DNA of 64,000 nucleotides from Mya arenaria (GCF_026914265.1 NC_069133.1:33385317-33449316), one strand, 5' to 3'; positions 1-11,355 are shown, counted from the first letter of the stretch. A program made the numbers and translations. The notes: generated from the letters alone by a model not told the origin.

Positions 1-520
1 TTATTTCGAAACGGCAAAAATTACAACGCTGAACGAGGGTATGACGTTACGTTGACGTGGTAGCTTTGAACATTTTGGACATATATCTATATAAGAGAAT
101 TGTTGTAAATGTGAAATAATATTTATTTATACATGAACTACAATATCTGTGAATTAAAGTAAAACAGTGATTTGGGATACTATTTTAACGGCACTTTTAA
201 ACGGCAAAAATTACAACGCTGAACGAGGGTATGGCGTTACGTTGACGTGGTAGCTACGAACATTTTGGACATATATCTATATAAGATAATTGTTGAAAAT
301 GTGAAATAATTATATATTTATATATGAACTACAATATCTGTGAATTAAAAGTAAAACAGTGATTTGGGATACTATTTTAAAGCTTAGAAAGTGTTTTCAA
401 GAAGTGGATTTGGCATAATTTGCATTCACTTCTAAAGGCAAATAATAGACGATTTGTTAAGAGTATCTAACATTCGTAAATCATTCTTCAATGGCAGAGT
501 AATTTATATGAAAACATTGA

Positions 521-602
521 CGTTGTCGGCAGGATTCGAACCTGCGCGGGAAGATCCCAATGGATTTCTAGTCCATCGCCTTAACCACTCGGCCACGACA
601 AC
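521..602 (-). tRNA. tRNA-Ser(AGA), unit 1
   Basis: 82 nt. The acceptor GTTGTCG/CGACAAC pairs perfectly, the discriminator is G, the anticodon is AGA, and there is a long variable arm (GGGA-TCT-TCCC) as expected of tRNA-Ser. A TTTT Pol III stop lies about 7 nt downstream. It looks intact. Confidence 0.93.
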
Positions 603-728
603 TTGCTGCACTGTATAATAACTGTCATCTTAGTATTGCGTGTGGATATCGTTATCTGACAATATTCCTATATTTCATGTCGATCTATCACTAATAGCTT
701 TGTGATAATAGCCATACGAAATGAATCC

Positions 729-802
729 GGCCGGTTAGCTCAGTTGGTTAGAGCGTCGTGCTAATAACGCGAATGTCGTGGGTTCGACCCCCACACTGGC
801 CA
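729..802 (+). tRNA. tRNA-Ile(AAT), unit 1
   Basis: 74 nt. The acceptor GGCCGGT/ACTGGCC has one G-U pair, the discriminator is A, and the anticodon is AAT in loop CTAATAA. The TTCGA T-loop and D arm are intact. A TTTTT terminator follows within 10 nt. Confidence 0.95.
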
Positions 803-1177
803 ATCTCTTTTTATAGGATATTTATTTCATTATTATCTGTTAAAACAGTGTACCACATGCCTTGATTAGCCTTATTTCTAATTGCAGCGCTGAACGAGAA
901 CGTAACATTTACGTGGTAGCTTCTCTCGTTGTGGATAAATATCTCTGTATGAAAATAATTGTACTATTTACATATTCATACATGAACTACAATATCTGTG
1001 AATTAAAGGAAAACAGTGATTTGGGATACTGTTTTAAAGCTTAGAAAGTGTTTTCAAGAACTGGATATGGCATAATTTACGTTCACTTCTAAAGGCCAAT
1101 AATAGACGATTTGTTAAGAGTATTTAACATTTGTAAATCATTCTTCAATGGCAGAGTAGTTTATATCAAAACATTGA

Positions 1178-1245
1178 CGTTGTCGGCAGGATTCGAACCT
1201 GCGCGGGAAGATCCCAATGGATTTCTAGTCCATCGCCACGACAAC
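1178..1245 (-). pseudogene. tRNA-Ser(AGA) lacking the D arm, unit 2
   Basis: 68 nt. It matches the intact gene except for a 14-nt gap between two GGC triplets that removes the D arm and the internal A box. The anticodon, variable and T arms remain. No tRNA-Ile follows in this unit, because the spacer jumps from the usual GTTATCT directly to the post-Ile sequence. Confidence 0.88.
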
Positions 1246-1700
1246 TTGCTGCACTATATAATAACTGTCATCTTAGTATTGCGTGTGGATATCGTTATCT
1301 TTTATCTTTTGTATAGGGTATTTATTTCATTACCTACTGTAAAAACAGTGTATTACATGGTTGGTTAGCCTTATTTCGAAACGGCAAAAATTACAACGCT
1401 GAACGAGGGTATGACTTTACGTTGACGTGGTAGCTTCAAACATTTTGGACATATATCTATATAAGAAAATTGTTGTAAATGTGAAATAATTATATATTTA
1501 TACATGAACTACAATATCTGTGAAATAAAAGTAAAACAGTGATTTGGGATACTATTTTAAAGCTTAGAAAGTGTTTTCAAGAAGTGGATATGGCATAATT
1601 TACGTTCACTTCTAAAGGCCAATAATAGACGATTTGTTAACAGTATTTAACATTTGTAAATCATTCTTCAATGGCAGAGTAATTTATATCAAAACATTGA

Positions 1701-1768
1701 CGTTGTCGGCAGGATTCGAACCTGCGCGGGAAGATCCCAATGGATTTCTATTCCATCGCCACGACAAC
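1701..1768 (-). pseudogene. tRNA-Ser lacking the D arm, unit 3
   Basis: 68 nt with the same 14-nt D-arm deletion. It also has a change beside the anticodon (plus strand TTTCTATTCC where others read TTTCTAGTCC), so it is doubly damaged. Confidence 0.88.
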
Positions 1769-1894
1769 TTGCTGCACTATATAATAACTGTCATCTTAGT
1801 ATTGCGTGTGGATATCGTTATCTGACAATATTCCTATATTTCATGTTGATCTATCACTAATAGCTTTGTGATAATAGCCATGCGAAATGAATCC

Positions 1895-1968
1895 GGCCGG
1901 TTAGCTCAGTTGGTTAGAGCGTCGTGCTAATAACGCGAATGTCGTGGGTTCGACCCCCACACTGGCCA
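1895..1968 (+). tRNA. tRNA-Ile(AAT), unit 3
   Basis: 74 nt, identical to the unit 1 Ile gene over all arms and followed by TTTTT. Confidence 0.95.
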
Positions 1969-2343
1969 ATCTCTTTTTATAGGATATTTATTTCATTATT
2001 ATCTGTTAAAACAGTGTACCACATGCCTTGATTAGCCTTATTTCTAATTGCAGCGCTGAACGAGAACGTAACATTTACGTGGTAGCTTCTCTCATTGTGG
2101 ATAAATATCTCTGTATGAAAATAATTGTACTATTTACATATTCATACATGAACTACAATATCTGTGAATCAAAGGAAAACAGTGATTTGGGATACTGTTT
2201 TAAAGCTTAGAAAGTGTTTTCAAGAACTGGATATGGCATAATTTACGTTCACTTCTAAAGGCCAATAATAGACGATTTGTTAAGAGTATTTAACATTTGT
2301 AAATCATTCTTCAATGGCAGAGTAATTTATATCAAAACATTGA

Positions 2344-2425
2344 CGTTGTCGGCAGGATTCGAACCTGCGCGGGAAGATCCCAATGGATTTCTAGTCCATC
2401 GCCTTAACCGCTCGGCCACGACAAC
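2344..2425 (-). tRNA. tRNA-Ser(AGA), unit 4
   Basis: 82 nt, full length. One D-loop change gives GAGCGGTTAAGG, a form also usual in eukaryotic tRNA-Ser. All stems are intact. Confidence 0.92.
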
Positions 2426-2551
2426 TTGCTGCACTTTATAATAACTGCCATCTTAGTATTGCGTGTGGATATCGTTATCTGACAATATTCCTATATTTCA
2501 TGTCGATCTATCACTAATAGCTTTGTGATAATAGCCATGCGAAATGAATCC

Positions 2552-2625
2552 GGCCGGTTAGCTCAGTTGGTTAGAGCGTCGTGCTAATAACGCGAATGTC
2601 GTGGGTTCGACCCCCACACTGGCCA
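2552..2625 (+). tRNA. tRNA-Ile(AAT), unit 4
   Basis: 74 nt, consensus sequence, TTTTT terminator. Confidence 0.95.
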
Positions 2626-3000
2626 ATCTCTTTTTATAGGATATTTATTTCATTATTATCTGTTAAAACAGTATACCACATGCCTTGATTAGCCTTATTT
2701 CTAATTGCAGCGCTGAACAAGAACGTAACATTTACGTGGTAGCTTCTCTCGTTGTGGATAAATATCTCTGTATGAAAATAATTGTACTATTTACATATTC
2801 ATACATGAACTACAATATCTGTGAATCAAAGGAAAACAGTCATTTGGGATACTGTTTTAAAGCTTAGAAAGTGTTTTCAAGAACTGGATATGGCATTATT
2901 TACATTCACTTCTAAAGGCCAATAATAGACGATTTGTTTAGAGTATTTAACATTTGTAAATCATTCTTCAATGGCAGAGTAATTTATATCAAAACATTGA

Positions 3001-3068
3001 CGTTGTCGGCAGGATTCGAACCTGCGCGGGAAGATCCCAATGGATTTCTAGTCCATCGCCACGACAAC
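3001..3068 (-). pseudogene. tRNA-Ser lacking the D arm, unit 5
   Basis: 68 nt, with the shared 14-nt D-arm deletion and otherwise consensus. It lies in the first copy of the 1300-bp dimer. Confidence 0.88.
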
Positions 3069-3194
3069 TTGCTGCACTATATAACAACTGTCATCTTAGT
3101 ATTGCGTGTGGATATCGTTATCTGACAATATTCCTATATTTCATGTCGATCTATCACTAATAGCTCTGTGATAATAGCCATGCGAAATGAATCC

Positions 3195-3268
3195 GGCCGG
3201 TTAGCTCAGTTGGTTAGAGCGTCGTGCTAATAACGCGAATGTCGTGGGTCCGACCCCCACACTGGCCA
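3195..3268 (+). tRNA. tRNA-Ile(AAT), unit 5, T-loop variant
   Basis: 74 nt. The T loop reads TCCGA instead of TTCGA. This alters the nearly invariant T55 and the B box, so transcription or folding may be impaired. Confidence 0.8.
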
Positions 3269-3643
3269 ATCTCTTTTTATAGGATATTTATTTCATTATT
3301 ATCTGTTAAAACAGTGTACCACATGCCTTGATTAGCCTTATTTCTAATTGCAGCGCTGAACGAGAACGTAACATTTACGTGGTAGCTTCTCTCATTGTGG
3401 ATAAATATCTATGTATGAAAATAATTGTACTATTTACATATTCATACATGAACTACAATATCTGTGAATCAAAGGAAAACAGTGATTTGGGATACTGTTT
3501 TAAAGCTTAGAAAGTGTTTTCAAGAACTGGATATGGCATAATTTACGTTCACTTCTAAAGGCCAATAATAGACGATTTGTTAAGAGTATTTAACATTTGT
3601 AAATCATTCTTCAATGGCAGAGTAATTTATATCAAAACATTGA

Positions 3644-3725
3644 CGTTGTCGGCAGGATTCGAACCTGCGCGGGAAGATCCCAATGGATTTCTAGTCCATC
3701 GCCTTAACAGCTCGGCCACGACAAC
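3644..3725 (-). tRNA. tRNA-Ser(AGA), unit 6, D-loop variant
   Basis: 82 nt. The D loop reads GAGCTGTTAAGG, losing one of the conserved GG pair at 18-19 and changing the A box. Function is doubtful. The other arms are intact. Confidence 0.75.
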
Positions 3726-3851
3726 TTGCTGCACTTTATAATAACTGCCATCTTAGTATTGCGTGTGGATATCGTTATCTGACAATATTCCTATATTTCA
3801 TGTCGATCTATCACTAAAAGCTTTGTGATAATAGCCATGCGAAATGAATCC

Positions 3852-3925
3852 GGCCGGTTAGCTCAGTTGGTTAGAGCGTCGTGCTAATAACGCGAATGTC
3901 GTGGGTTCGACCCCCACACTGGCCA
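3852..3925 (+). tRNA. tRNA-Ile(AAT), unit 6
   Basis: 74 nt, consensus sequence, TTTTT terminator. Confidence 0.95.
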
Positions 3926-4300
3926 ATCTCTTTTTATAGGATATTTATTTCATTATTATCTGTTAAAACAGTATACCACATGCCTTGATTAGCCTTATTT
4001 CTAATTGCAGCGCTGAACAAGAACGTAACATTTACGTGGTAGCTTCTCTCGTTGTGGATAAATATCTCTGTATGAAAATAATTGTACTATTTACATATTC
4101 ATACATGAACTACAATATCTGTGAATCAAAGGAAAACAGTCATTTGGGATACTGTTTTAAAGCTTAGAAAGTGTTTTCAAGAACTGGATATGGCATTATT
4201 TACATTCACTTCTAAAGGCCAATAATAGACGATTTGTTTAGAGTATTTAACATTTGTAAATCATTCTTCAATGGCAGAGTAATTTATATCAAAACATTGA

Positions 4301-4368
4301 CGTTGTCGGCAGGATTCGAACCTGCGCGGGAAGATCCCAATGGATTTCTAGTCCATCGCCACGACAAC
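4301..4368 (-). pseudogene. tRNA-Ser lacking the D arm, unit 7
   Basis: 68 nt with the shared D-arm deletion. This is the second copy of the 1300-bp dimer, 1300 bp from its twin at 3001. Confidence 0.88.
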
Positions 4369-4494
4369 TTGCTGCACTATATAACAACTGTCATCTTAGT
4401 ATTGCGTGTGGATATCGTTATCTGACAATATTCCTATATTTCATGTCGATCTATCACTAATAGCTTTGTGATAATAGCCATGCGAAATGAATCC

Positions 4495-4568
4495 GGCCGG
4501 TTAGCTCAGTTGGTTAGAGCGTCGTGCTAATAACGCGAATGTCGTGGGTTCGACCCCCACACTGGCCA
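4495..4568 (+). tRNA. tRNA-Ile(AAT), unit 7
   Basis: 74 nt, consensus. The terminator here is the shorter TTTT of the long-spacer class. Confidence 0.95.
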
Positions 4569-4969
4569 ATCTCTTTTGTATAGGGTATTTATTTCATTAC
4601 CTACTGTAAAAACAGTGTATTACATGGTTGGTTAGCCTTATTTCGAAACGGCAAAAATTGCAACGCTGAACGAGGGTATGACGTTACGTTGACGTGGTAG
4701 CTTCGAACATTTTGGACATATATATCTATATAAGAGAATTGTTGTAAATGTGAAATAATTATATATTTATACATGAACTACAATATCTGTGAAATAAAAG
4801 TAAAACAGTGATTTGGGATACTATTTTAAAGCTTAGAAAGTGTTTTCAAGAAGTGGATATGGCATAATTTACGTTCACTTCTAAAGGCCAATAATAGACG
4901 ATTTGTTAAGAGTATTTAACATTTGTAAATCATTCTTCAATGGCAGAGTAATTTATATCAAAACATTGA

Positions 4970-5051
4970 CGTTGTCGGCAGGATTCGAACCTGCGCGGGA
5001 AGATCCCAATGGATTTCTAGTCCATCGCCTTAACCACTCGGCCACGACAAC
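4970..5051 (-). tRNA. tRNA-Ser(AGA), unit 8
   Basis: 82 nt, identical to the unit 1 Ser gene in all arms, and intact. Confidence 0.93.
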
Positions 5052-5177
5052 TTGCTGTACTATATGATAACTGTCATCTTAGTATTGCGTGTGGATATCG
5101 TTATCTGACAATATTCCTATATTTCATGTCGATCTATCACTAATAGCTTTGTGATAATAGCCATGCGAAATGAATCC

Positions 5178-5251
5178 GGCCGGTTAGCTCAGTTGGTTAG
5201 AGCGTCGTGCTAATAACGCGAATGTCGTGGGTTCGACCCCCACACTGGCCA
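5178..5251 (+). tRNA. tRNA-Ile(AAT), unit 8
   Basis: 74 nt, consensus sequence, TTTTT terminator. Confidence 0.95.
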
Positions 5252-5626
5252 ATCTCTTTTTATAGGATATTTATTTCATTATTATCTGTTAAAACAGTGT
5301 ACCACATGCCTTGCTTAGCCTTATTTCTAATTGCAGCGCTGAACGAGAACGTAACATTTACGTGGTAGCTTCTCTCGTTGTGGATAAATATCTCTGTATG
5401 AAAATAATTGTACTATTTACATATTCATACATGAACTACAATATCTGTGAATCAAAGGAAAACAGTGATTTGGGATACTGTTTTAAAGCTTAGAAAGTGT
5501 TTTCAAGAACTGGATTTGGCATAATTTACGTTCACTTCTAAAGGCCAATAATAGACGATTTGTTAAGAGTATTTAACATTTGTAAATCATTCTTCAATGG
5601 CAGAGTAATTTATATCAAAACATTGA

Positions 5627-5694
5627 CGTTGTCGACAGGATTCGAACCTGCGCGGGAAGATCCCAATGGATTTCTAGTCCATCGCCACGACAAC
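5627..5694 (-). pseudogene. tRNA-Ser lacking the D arm, unit 9
   Basis: 68 nt with the shared D-arm deletion, plus one extra change at the T-stem/acceptor border (plus strand GTCGACAGG for GTCGGCAGG). Confidence 0.88.
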
Positions 5695-5820
5695 TTGCTG
5701 CACTATATAATAACTGTCATCTTAGTATTGCGTGTGGATATCGTTATCTGACAATATTCCTATATTTCATGTCGATCTATCACTAATAGCTTTATGATAA
5801 TAGCCATGCGAAATGAATCC

Positions 5821-5894
5821 GGCCGGTTAGCTCAGTTGGTTAGAGCGTCGTGCTAATAACGCGAATGTCGTGGGTTCGACCCCCACACTGGCCA
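5821..5894 (+). tRNA. tRNA-Ile(AAT), unit 9
   Basis: 74 nt, consensus sequence, TTTTT terminator. Confidence 0.95.
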
Positions 5895-6269
5895 ATCTCT
5901 TTTTATAGGATATTTATTTCATTATTATCTGTTAAAACAGTATACCACATGCCTTGATTAGCCTTATTTCTAATTGCAGCGCTGAACGAGAACGTAACAT
6001 TTACTTGGTAGCTTCTCTCGTTGTGGATAAATATCTCTGTATGAAAATAATTGTACTATTTACATATTCATACATGAACTACAATATCTGTGAATCAAAG
6101 GAAATTAGTCATTTGGGATACTGTTTTAAAGCTTAGAAAGTGTTTTCAATAACTGGATATGGCATTATTTACATTCACTTCTAAAGGCCAATAATAGACG
6201 ATTTGTTAAGAGTATTTAACATTTGTAAATCATTCTTCAATGGCAGAGTAATTTATATCAAAACATTGA

Positions 6270-6337
6270 CGTTGTCGGCAGGATTCGAACCTGCGCGGGA
6301 AGATCCCAATGGATTTCTAGTCCATCGCCACGACAAC
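6270..6337 (-). pseudogene. tRNA-Ser lacking the D arm, unit 10
   Basis: 68 nt with the shared D-arm deletion and otherwise consensus. This is the last copy of the deletion form. Confidence 0.88.
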
Positions 6338-6463
6338 TTGCTGCACTATATAACAACTGTCATCTTAGTACTGCGTTTGGATATCGTTATCTGACAATAT
6401 TCCTATATTTCATGTCGATCTATCACTAATAGCTTTGTGATAATAGCCATGCGAAATGAATCC

Positions 6464-6537
6464 GGCCGGTTAGCTCAGTTGGTTAGAGCGTCGTGCTAAT
6501 AACGCGAATGTCGTGGGTTCGACCCCCACACTGGCCA
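6464..6537 (+). tRNA. tRNA-Ile(AAT), unit 10
   Basis: 74 nt, consensus, followed by TTTT. Confidence 0.95.
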
Positions 6538-7126
6538 ATCTCTTTTGTATAGGGTATTTATTTCATTACCTACTGTAAAAACAGTGTATTACATGGTTGG
6601 TTAGCCTTATTTCGAAACGGCAAAAATTACAACGCTGAACGAGGGTATGACGTTACGTTGACGTGGTAGCTTCGAACATTTTGGACATATATCTATATAA
6701 GAGAATTGTTGTAAATGTGAAATAATATATATTTATACATGAACTACAATATCTGTGAATTAAAAGTAAAACAGTGATTTGGGATACTATTTTAACGGCA
6801 TTTTTAAACGGCAAAAATTACAACGCTGAACGAGGGTATGGCGTTACGTTGACGTGGTAGCTACGAACATTTTGGACATATATCTATATAAGATAATTGT
6901 TGAAAATGTAAAATAATTATATATTTATATATGAACTACAATATCTGTGAATTAAAAGTAAAACAGTGATTTGGGATAGTATTTTAAACTTAGAAAGTGT
7001 TTTCAAGAAGTGGATTTGGCATAATTTGCATTCACTTCTAAAGGCAAATAATAGACGATTTGTTAAGAGTATTTAACATTCGTAAATCATTCTTCAATGG
7101 CAGAGTAATTTATATGAAAACATTGA

Positions 7127-7208
7127 CGTTGTCGGCAGGATTCGAACCTGCGCGGGAAGATCCCAATGGATTTCTAGTCCATCGCCTTAACCACTCGGCC
7201 ACGACAAC
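7127..7208 (-). tRNA. tRNA-Ser(AGA), unit 11
   Basis: 82 nt, intact. It lies in the block that repeats the start of the window at a distance of 6606 bp. Confidence 0.93.
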
Positions 7209-7334
7209 TTGCTGCACTGTATAATAACTGTCATCTTAGTATTGCGTGTGGATATCGTTATCTGACAATATTCCTATATTTCATGTCGATCTATCACTAA
7301 TAGCTTTGTGATAATAGCCATACGAAATGAATCT

Positions 7335-7408
7335 GGCCGGTTAGCTCAGTTGGTTAGAGCGTCGTGCTAATAACGCGAATGTCGTGGGTTCGACCCCCAC
7401 ACTGGCCA
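7335..7408 (+). tRNA. tRNA-Ile(AAT), unit 11
   Basis: 74 nt, consensus sequence, TTTTT terminator. Confidence 0.95.
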
Positions 7409-7784
7409 ATCTCTTTTTATAGGATATTTATTTCATTATTATCTGTTAAAACAGTGTACCACATGCCTTGATTAGCATTATTTCTAATTGCAGCGCTGAA
7501 CGAGAAAGTAACATTTACGTGGTAGCTTCTCTCGTTGTGGATAAATATCAATGTATGAAAATAATTGTACTATTTACATATTCATACATGAACTACAATA
7601 TCTGTGAAATAAAAGTAAAGCAGTGATTTGGGATACTATTTTAAAGCTTAGAAAGTGTTTTCAAGAAGTGGATATGGCATAATTTACGTTCACTTCTAAA
7701 GGCAAATAATAGACGATTTGTAAAGAGTATTTAACATTTTTAAATCATTCCTCAATGGCAGAGTAATTTATATCAAAACATTGA

Positions 7785-7866
7785 CGTTGTCGACAGGATT
7801 CGAACCTGCGCGGGAAGATCCCAATGGATTTCTAGTCCATCGCCTTAACCACTCGGCCACGACAAC
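7785..7866 (-). tRNA. tRNA-Ser(AGA), unit 12
   Basis: 82 nt, full length. It has the same T-stem border change (GTCGACAGG) as unit 9, which suggests exchange between non-adjacent units. Other arms are intact. Confidence 0.85.
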
Positions 7867-7992
7867 TTTCTGCACTTTATAATAACTGTCATCTTAGTAT
7901 TGCGTGTGGATATCGTTATCTGACAATATTCCTATATTTCATGTCGATCTATCACTAATAGCTTTGTGATAATAGCCATGCGAAATGAATCC

Positions 7993-8066
7993 GGCCGGTT
8001 AGCTCAGTTGGTTAGAGCGTCGTGCTAATAACGCGAATGTCGTGGGTTCGACCCCCACACTGGCCA
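7993..8066 (+). tRNA. tRNA-Ile(AAT), unit 12
   Basis: 74 nt, consensus, followed by TTTT. Confidence 0.95.
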
Positions 8067-8463
8067 ATCTCTTTTGTATAGGATATTTATTTCATTATTT
8101 ACTGTCAAAACAGTATACCACATGCCTTGATTAGCCTTATTTCTAAACGGTAAAAATTACAGCGCTGAACGAGAACGTAACAATTACGTGGTAGCTTCTC
8201 TCGTTGTGGATAAATATCTATGTATGAAAATAATTGTAATATTTACATATTCATACATGAACTACATTATCTGTGAATTAAAAGTAAAACAGTGATTTGG
8301 GATACTATTTTAAAGCTTAGAAAGTGTTTTCAAGAAGTGGATATGGCATAATTTACGTTCACTTCTAAAGGCAAATGCTACACGATTTGTTACGTAAGAG
8401 TTTTTAACATTTGTAAATCATTCCTCAATGGAATAGTAATATACATGTTTATCAAAACATCGA

Positions 8464-8545
8464 CTTTGTCGGCAGGATTCGAACCTGCGCGGGAAGATCC
8501 CAATGGATTTCTAGTCCATCCCCTTAACCACTCGGCCATGACAAC
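8464..8545 (-). pseudogene. tRNA-Ser(AGA), unit 13, acceptor-stem mismatches
   Basis: 82 nt and the anticodon is kept. The acceptor is 5' GTTGTCA against 3' CGACAAA, so the first and last pairs are lost, and a D-stem base is changed. It belongs to a diverged subfamily with units 14, 16 and 17. Probably not functional. Confidence 0.7.
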
Positions 8546-8671
8546 TTGCTGCACTGTATAATAATTTTCATCTTAGTATTGCGTGTGGATATCGTTATCT
8601 GACAATATTCCTATATTTCATGTCGATCTATCACTAATAGCTTTGTGATAATAGCCATGCGAAATGAATCC

Positions 8672-8745
8672 GGCCGGTTAGCTCAGTTGGTTAGAGCGTC
8701 GTGCTAATAAAGCGAATGTCGTGGGTTCGACCCTCACACTGGCCA
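8672..8745 (+). tRNA. tRNA-Ile(AAT), unit 13, stem variant
   Basis: 74 nt. C39 is A, which breaks one anticodon-stem pair, and one T-stem pair becomes G-U. Function is doubtful. Confidence 0.75.
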
Positions 8746-9142
8746 ATCTCTTTTGTATAGGATATTTATTTCATTATTTACTGTCAAAACAGTATACCAC
8801 ATGCCTTGATTAGCCTTATTTCTAAACGGTAAAAATTACAGCGCTGAACGACAACGTAACATTTACGTGGTAGCTTCTCTCGTTGTGGATAAATATCTAT
8901 GTATGAAAATAATTGTAATATTTACATATTCATACATGAACTACATTATCTGCGAATCAAAAGTAAAACAGTAATTTGGGATACTATTTTAAAGCTTAGA
9001 AAGTGTTTTCAAGAAGTGGATATGGCATAATTTGCGTTCACTTCTAAAGGCAAATAATAGACGATTTGTTACGTAAGAGTATTTAACATTTGTAAATCAT
9101 TCCTCAATGGCATAGTAATATACATGTTTATCAAAACATCGA

Positions 9143-9224
9143 CTTTGTCGGCAGGATTCGAACCTGCGCGGGAAGATCTTAATGGATTTCTAGTCCATCC
9201 CCTTAACCACTCGGCCATGACAAC
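9143..9224 (-). pseudogene. tRNA-Ser(AGA), unit 14, acceptor-stem mismatches
   Basis: Same diverged subfamily as unit 13, with two acceptor mismatches. It also has a weakened variable arm (plus strand GATCTTAATGG for GATCCCAATGG). Confidence 0.7.
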
Positions 9225-9350
9225 TTGCTGCACTGTATAATTATTGTCATCTTAGTATTGCGTGTGGATATCGTTATCTGACAATATTCCTATATTTCAT
9301 GTCGATCTATCACTAATAGCTTTGTGATAATAGCCATGCGAAATGAATCT

Positions 9351-9424
9351 GGCCGGTTAGCTCAGTTGGTTAGAGCGTCGTGCTAATAACGCGAATGTCG
9401 TGGGTTTGACCCCCACACTGGCCA
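9351..9424 (+). tRNA. tRNA-Ile(AAT), unit 14, T-loop variant
   Basis: 74 nt. The T loop reads TTTGA instead of TTCGA, so the invariant C56 and the B box are altered. Confidence 0.78.
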
Positions 9425-9812
9425 ATCTCTTTTGTATAGGATATTTATTTCATTATTTACTGTCAAAACAGTATACCACATGCCTTGATTAGCCTTATTT
9501 CTAAACGGTAAAAATTACAGCGCTGAACGAGAACGTAACATTTACATGGTAGCTTCTCTCGTTGTGGATAAATATCTATGTATGAAAATAATTGTAATAT
9601 TTACATATTCATACATGAACTACATTATCTGTGAATCAAAAGTAAAACAGTGATTTGGGATACTATTTTAAAGCTTAGAAAGTGTTTTCAAGAAGAGGAT
9701 ATGGCATAATTTATAATTTTTGTTCACTTCTCAACGAAAATAATAGACGATTTGTTAAGAGTATTTAACATTTGTAGACCTTTCTTCAATGGCAGATATA
9801 TCAAAACATTGA

Positions 9813-9894
9813 CGTTGTCGCCAGGATCCGAACCTGCGCGGGAAGATCCCAATGGATTTCTAGTCCATCGCCTTAACCACTCGGCCACGACAAC
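9813..9894 (-). tRNA. tRNA-Ser(AGA), unit 15, variant
   Basis: 82 nt with the intact-type outer acceptor pairs. It has a changed base at the acceptor/T-stem border (GTCGCCAGG) and in the T loop (GATCCGAAC for GATTCGAAC). Probably weak or inactive. Confidence 0.72.
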
Positions 9895-10020
9895 TTTCTG
9901 CACTGTAGAATAACTGTCATCTTAGTATTGTGTGTGGATATCGTTATCTGACAATATTCCTATATTTCATGTCGATCTATCACTAATAGCTTTGTGATAA
10001 TAGCCATGCGAAATGAATCC

Positions 10021-10094
10021 GGCCGGTTAGCTCAGCTGGTTAGAGCGTCGTGCTAATAACGCGAATGTCGTGGGTTCGACCCCCACACTGGCCA
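10021..10094 (+). tRNA. tRNA-Ile(AAT), unit 15
   Basis: 74 nt. One D-loop change (AGCTGG for AGTTGG) is tolerated in many tRNAs. Other arms are consensus. Confidence 0.92.
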
Positions 10095-10491
10095 ATCTCT
10101 TTTGAATAGGATATTTATTTCATTATTTACTGTCAAAACAGTATACCACATGCCTTGATTAGCCTTATTTCTAAACGGTAAAAATTACAGCGCTGAACGA
10201 CAACGTAACATTTACGTGGTAGCTTCTCTCGTTGTGGATAAATATCTATGTATGAAAATAATTGTAATATTTACATATTCATACATGAACTACATTATCT
10301 GTGAATTAAAAGTAAAACAGTGATTTGGGATACTATTTTAAAGCTTAGAAAGTGTTTTCAAGAAGTGGATATGGCATAATTTACGTTCACTTCTAAAGGC
10401 AAATACTAGACGATTTGTTACGTAAGAGTATTTAACATTTGTAAATCATTCCTCAATGGCATAGTAATATACATGTTTATCAAAACATCGA

Positions 10492-10573
10492 CTTTGTCGG
10501 CAGGATTCGAACCTGCGCGGGAAGATCCCAATGGAATTCTAGTCCATCCCCTTAACCACTCGGCCATGACAAC
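10492..10573 (-). pseudogene. tRNA-Ser(AGA), unit 16, acceptor-stem mismatches
   Basis: Diverged subfamily with the same two acceptor mismatches as unit 13, plus a change just 3' of the anticodon loop (plus strand GGAATTCTAG for GGATTTCTAG). Confidence 0.7.
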
Positions 10574-10699
10574 TTGCTGCACTGTATAATAATTGTCATC
10601 TTAGTATTGCGTGTGGATATCGTTATCTGACAATATTCCTATATTTCATGTCGATCTATCACTAATAGCTTTGTGATAATAGCCATGCGAAATGAATCC

Positions 10700-10773
10700 G
10701 GCCGGTTAGCTCAGTTGGTTAGAGCGTCGTGCTAATAACGCGAATGTCGTGGGTTCGACCCCCACACTGGCCA
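10700..10773 (+). tRNA. tRNA-Ile(AAT), unit 16
   Basis: 74 nt, consensus, followed by TTTT. This is the last whole Ile gene of the array. Confidence 0.95.
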
Positions 10774-11170
10774 ATCTCTTTTGTATAGGATATTTATTTC
10801 ATTATTTACTGTCAAAACAGTATACCACATGCCTTGATTAGCCTTATTTCTAAACGGTAAAAAATACAGCGCTGAACGAGAACGTAACATTTACGTGGTA
10901 GCTTCTCTCGTTGTGGATAAATATCTATGTATGAAAATAATTGTAATATTTACATATTCATACATGAACTACATTATCTGCGAATCAAAAGTAAAACAGT
11001 GATTTGGAATACTATTTTAAAGCTTAGAAAGTGTTTTCAAGAAGTGGATATGGCATAATTTACGTTCACTTCTAAAGGCAAATAATAGACGATTTGTTAC
11101 GTAAGAGTTTTTAACATTTGTAAATCATTCCTCAATGGCATAGTTATATACATGTTTATCAAAACATCGA

Positions 11171-11234
11171 CTTTGTCGGCAGGATTCGAACCTGCGCGGG
11201 AAGATCCCAATGGATTTCTAGTCCATCGCCTTAA
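11171..11234 (-). pseudogene. tRNA-Ser fragment, array edge
   Basis: The T, variable and anticodon arms match the diverged subfamily. The sequence leaves the family inside the D loop, so the acceptor 5' half is missing. Confidence 0.85.
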
Positions 11235-11294
11235 TCAAGATCGATTCGATCTATCACTTACAGCAATATGATAATAGTACCGTGTTTTGAAACC

Positions 11295-11355
11295 GGTCGG
11301 TTTGGGCGCCGTGCTAATAACACGAATGTCGTGGGTTCGACTCCCACACTGGCCA
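11295..11355 (+). pseudogene. tRNA-Ile degenerate copy, array edge
   Basis: About 61 nt. The anticodon and T arms are recognisable, but most of the D arm is missing and the acceptor is mispaired. It marks the right edge of the array. Confidence 0.85.

Noticed and set aside
862-6394. Repeated 60-63-codon frames (MISLISNCSAER..., ...TLSAGFEPAREDPNGFL...) in the array
   Set aside because: They are translations of the array spacer and of antisense tRNA-Ser. Repetition follows the DNA units, there are no family matches, and the second type is a familiar false translation of a tRNA gene.
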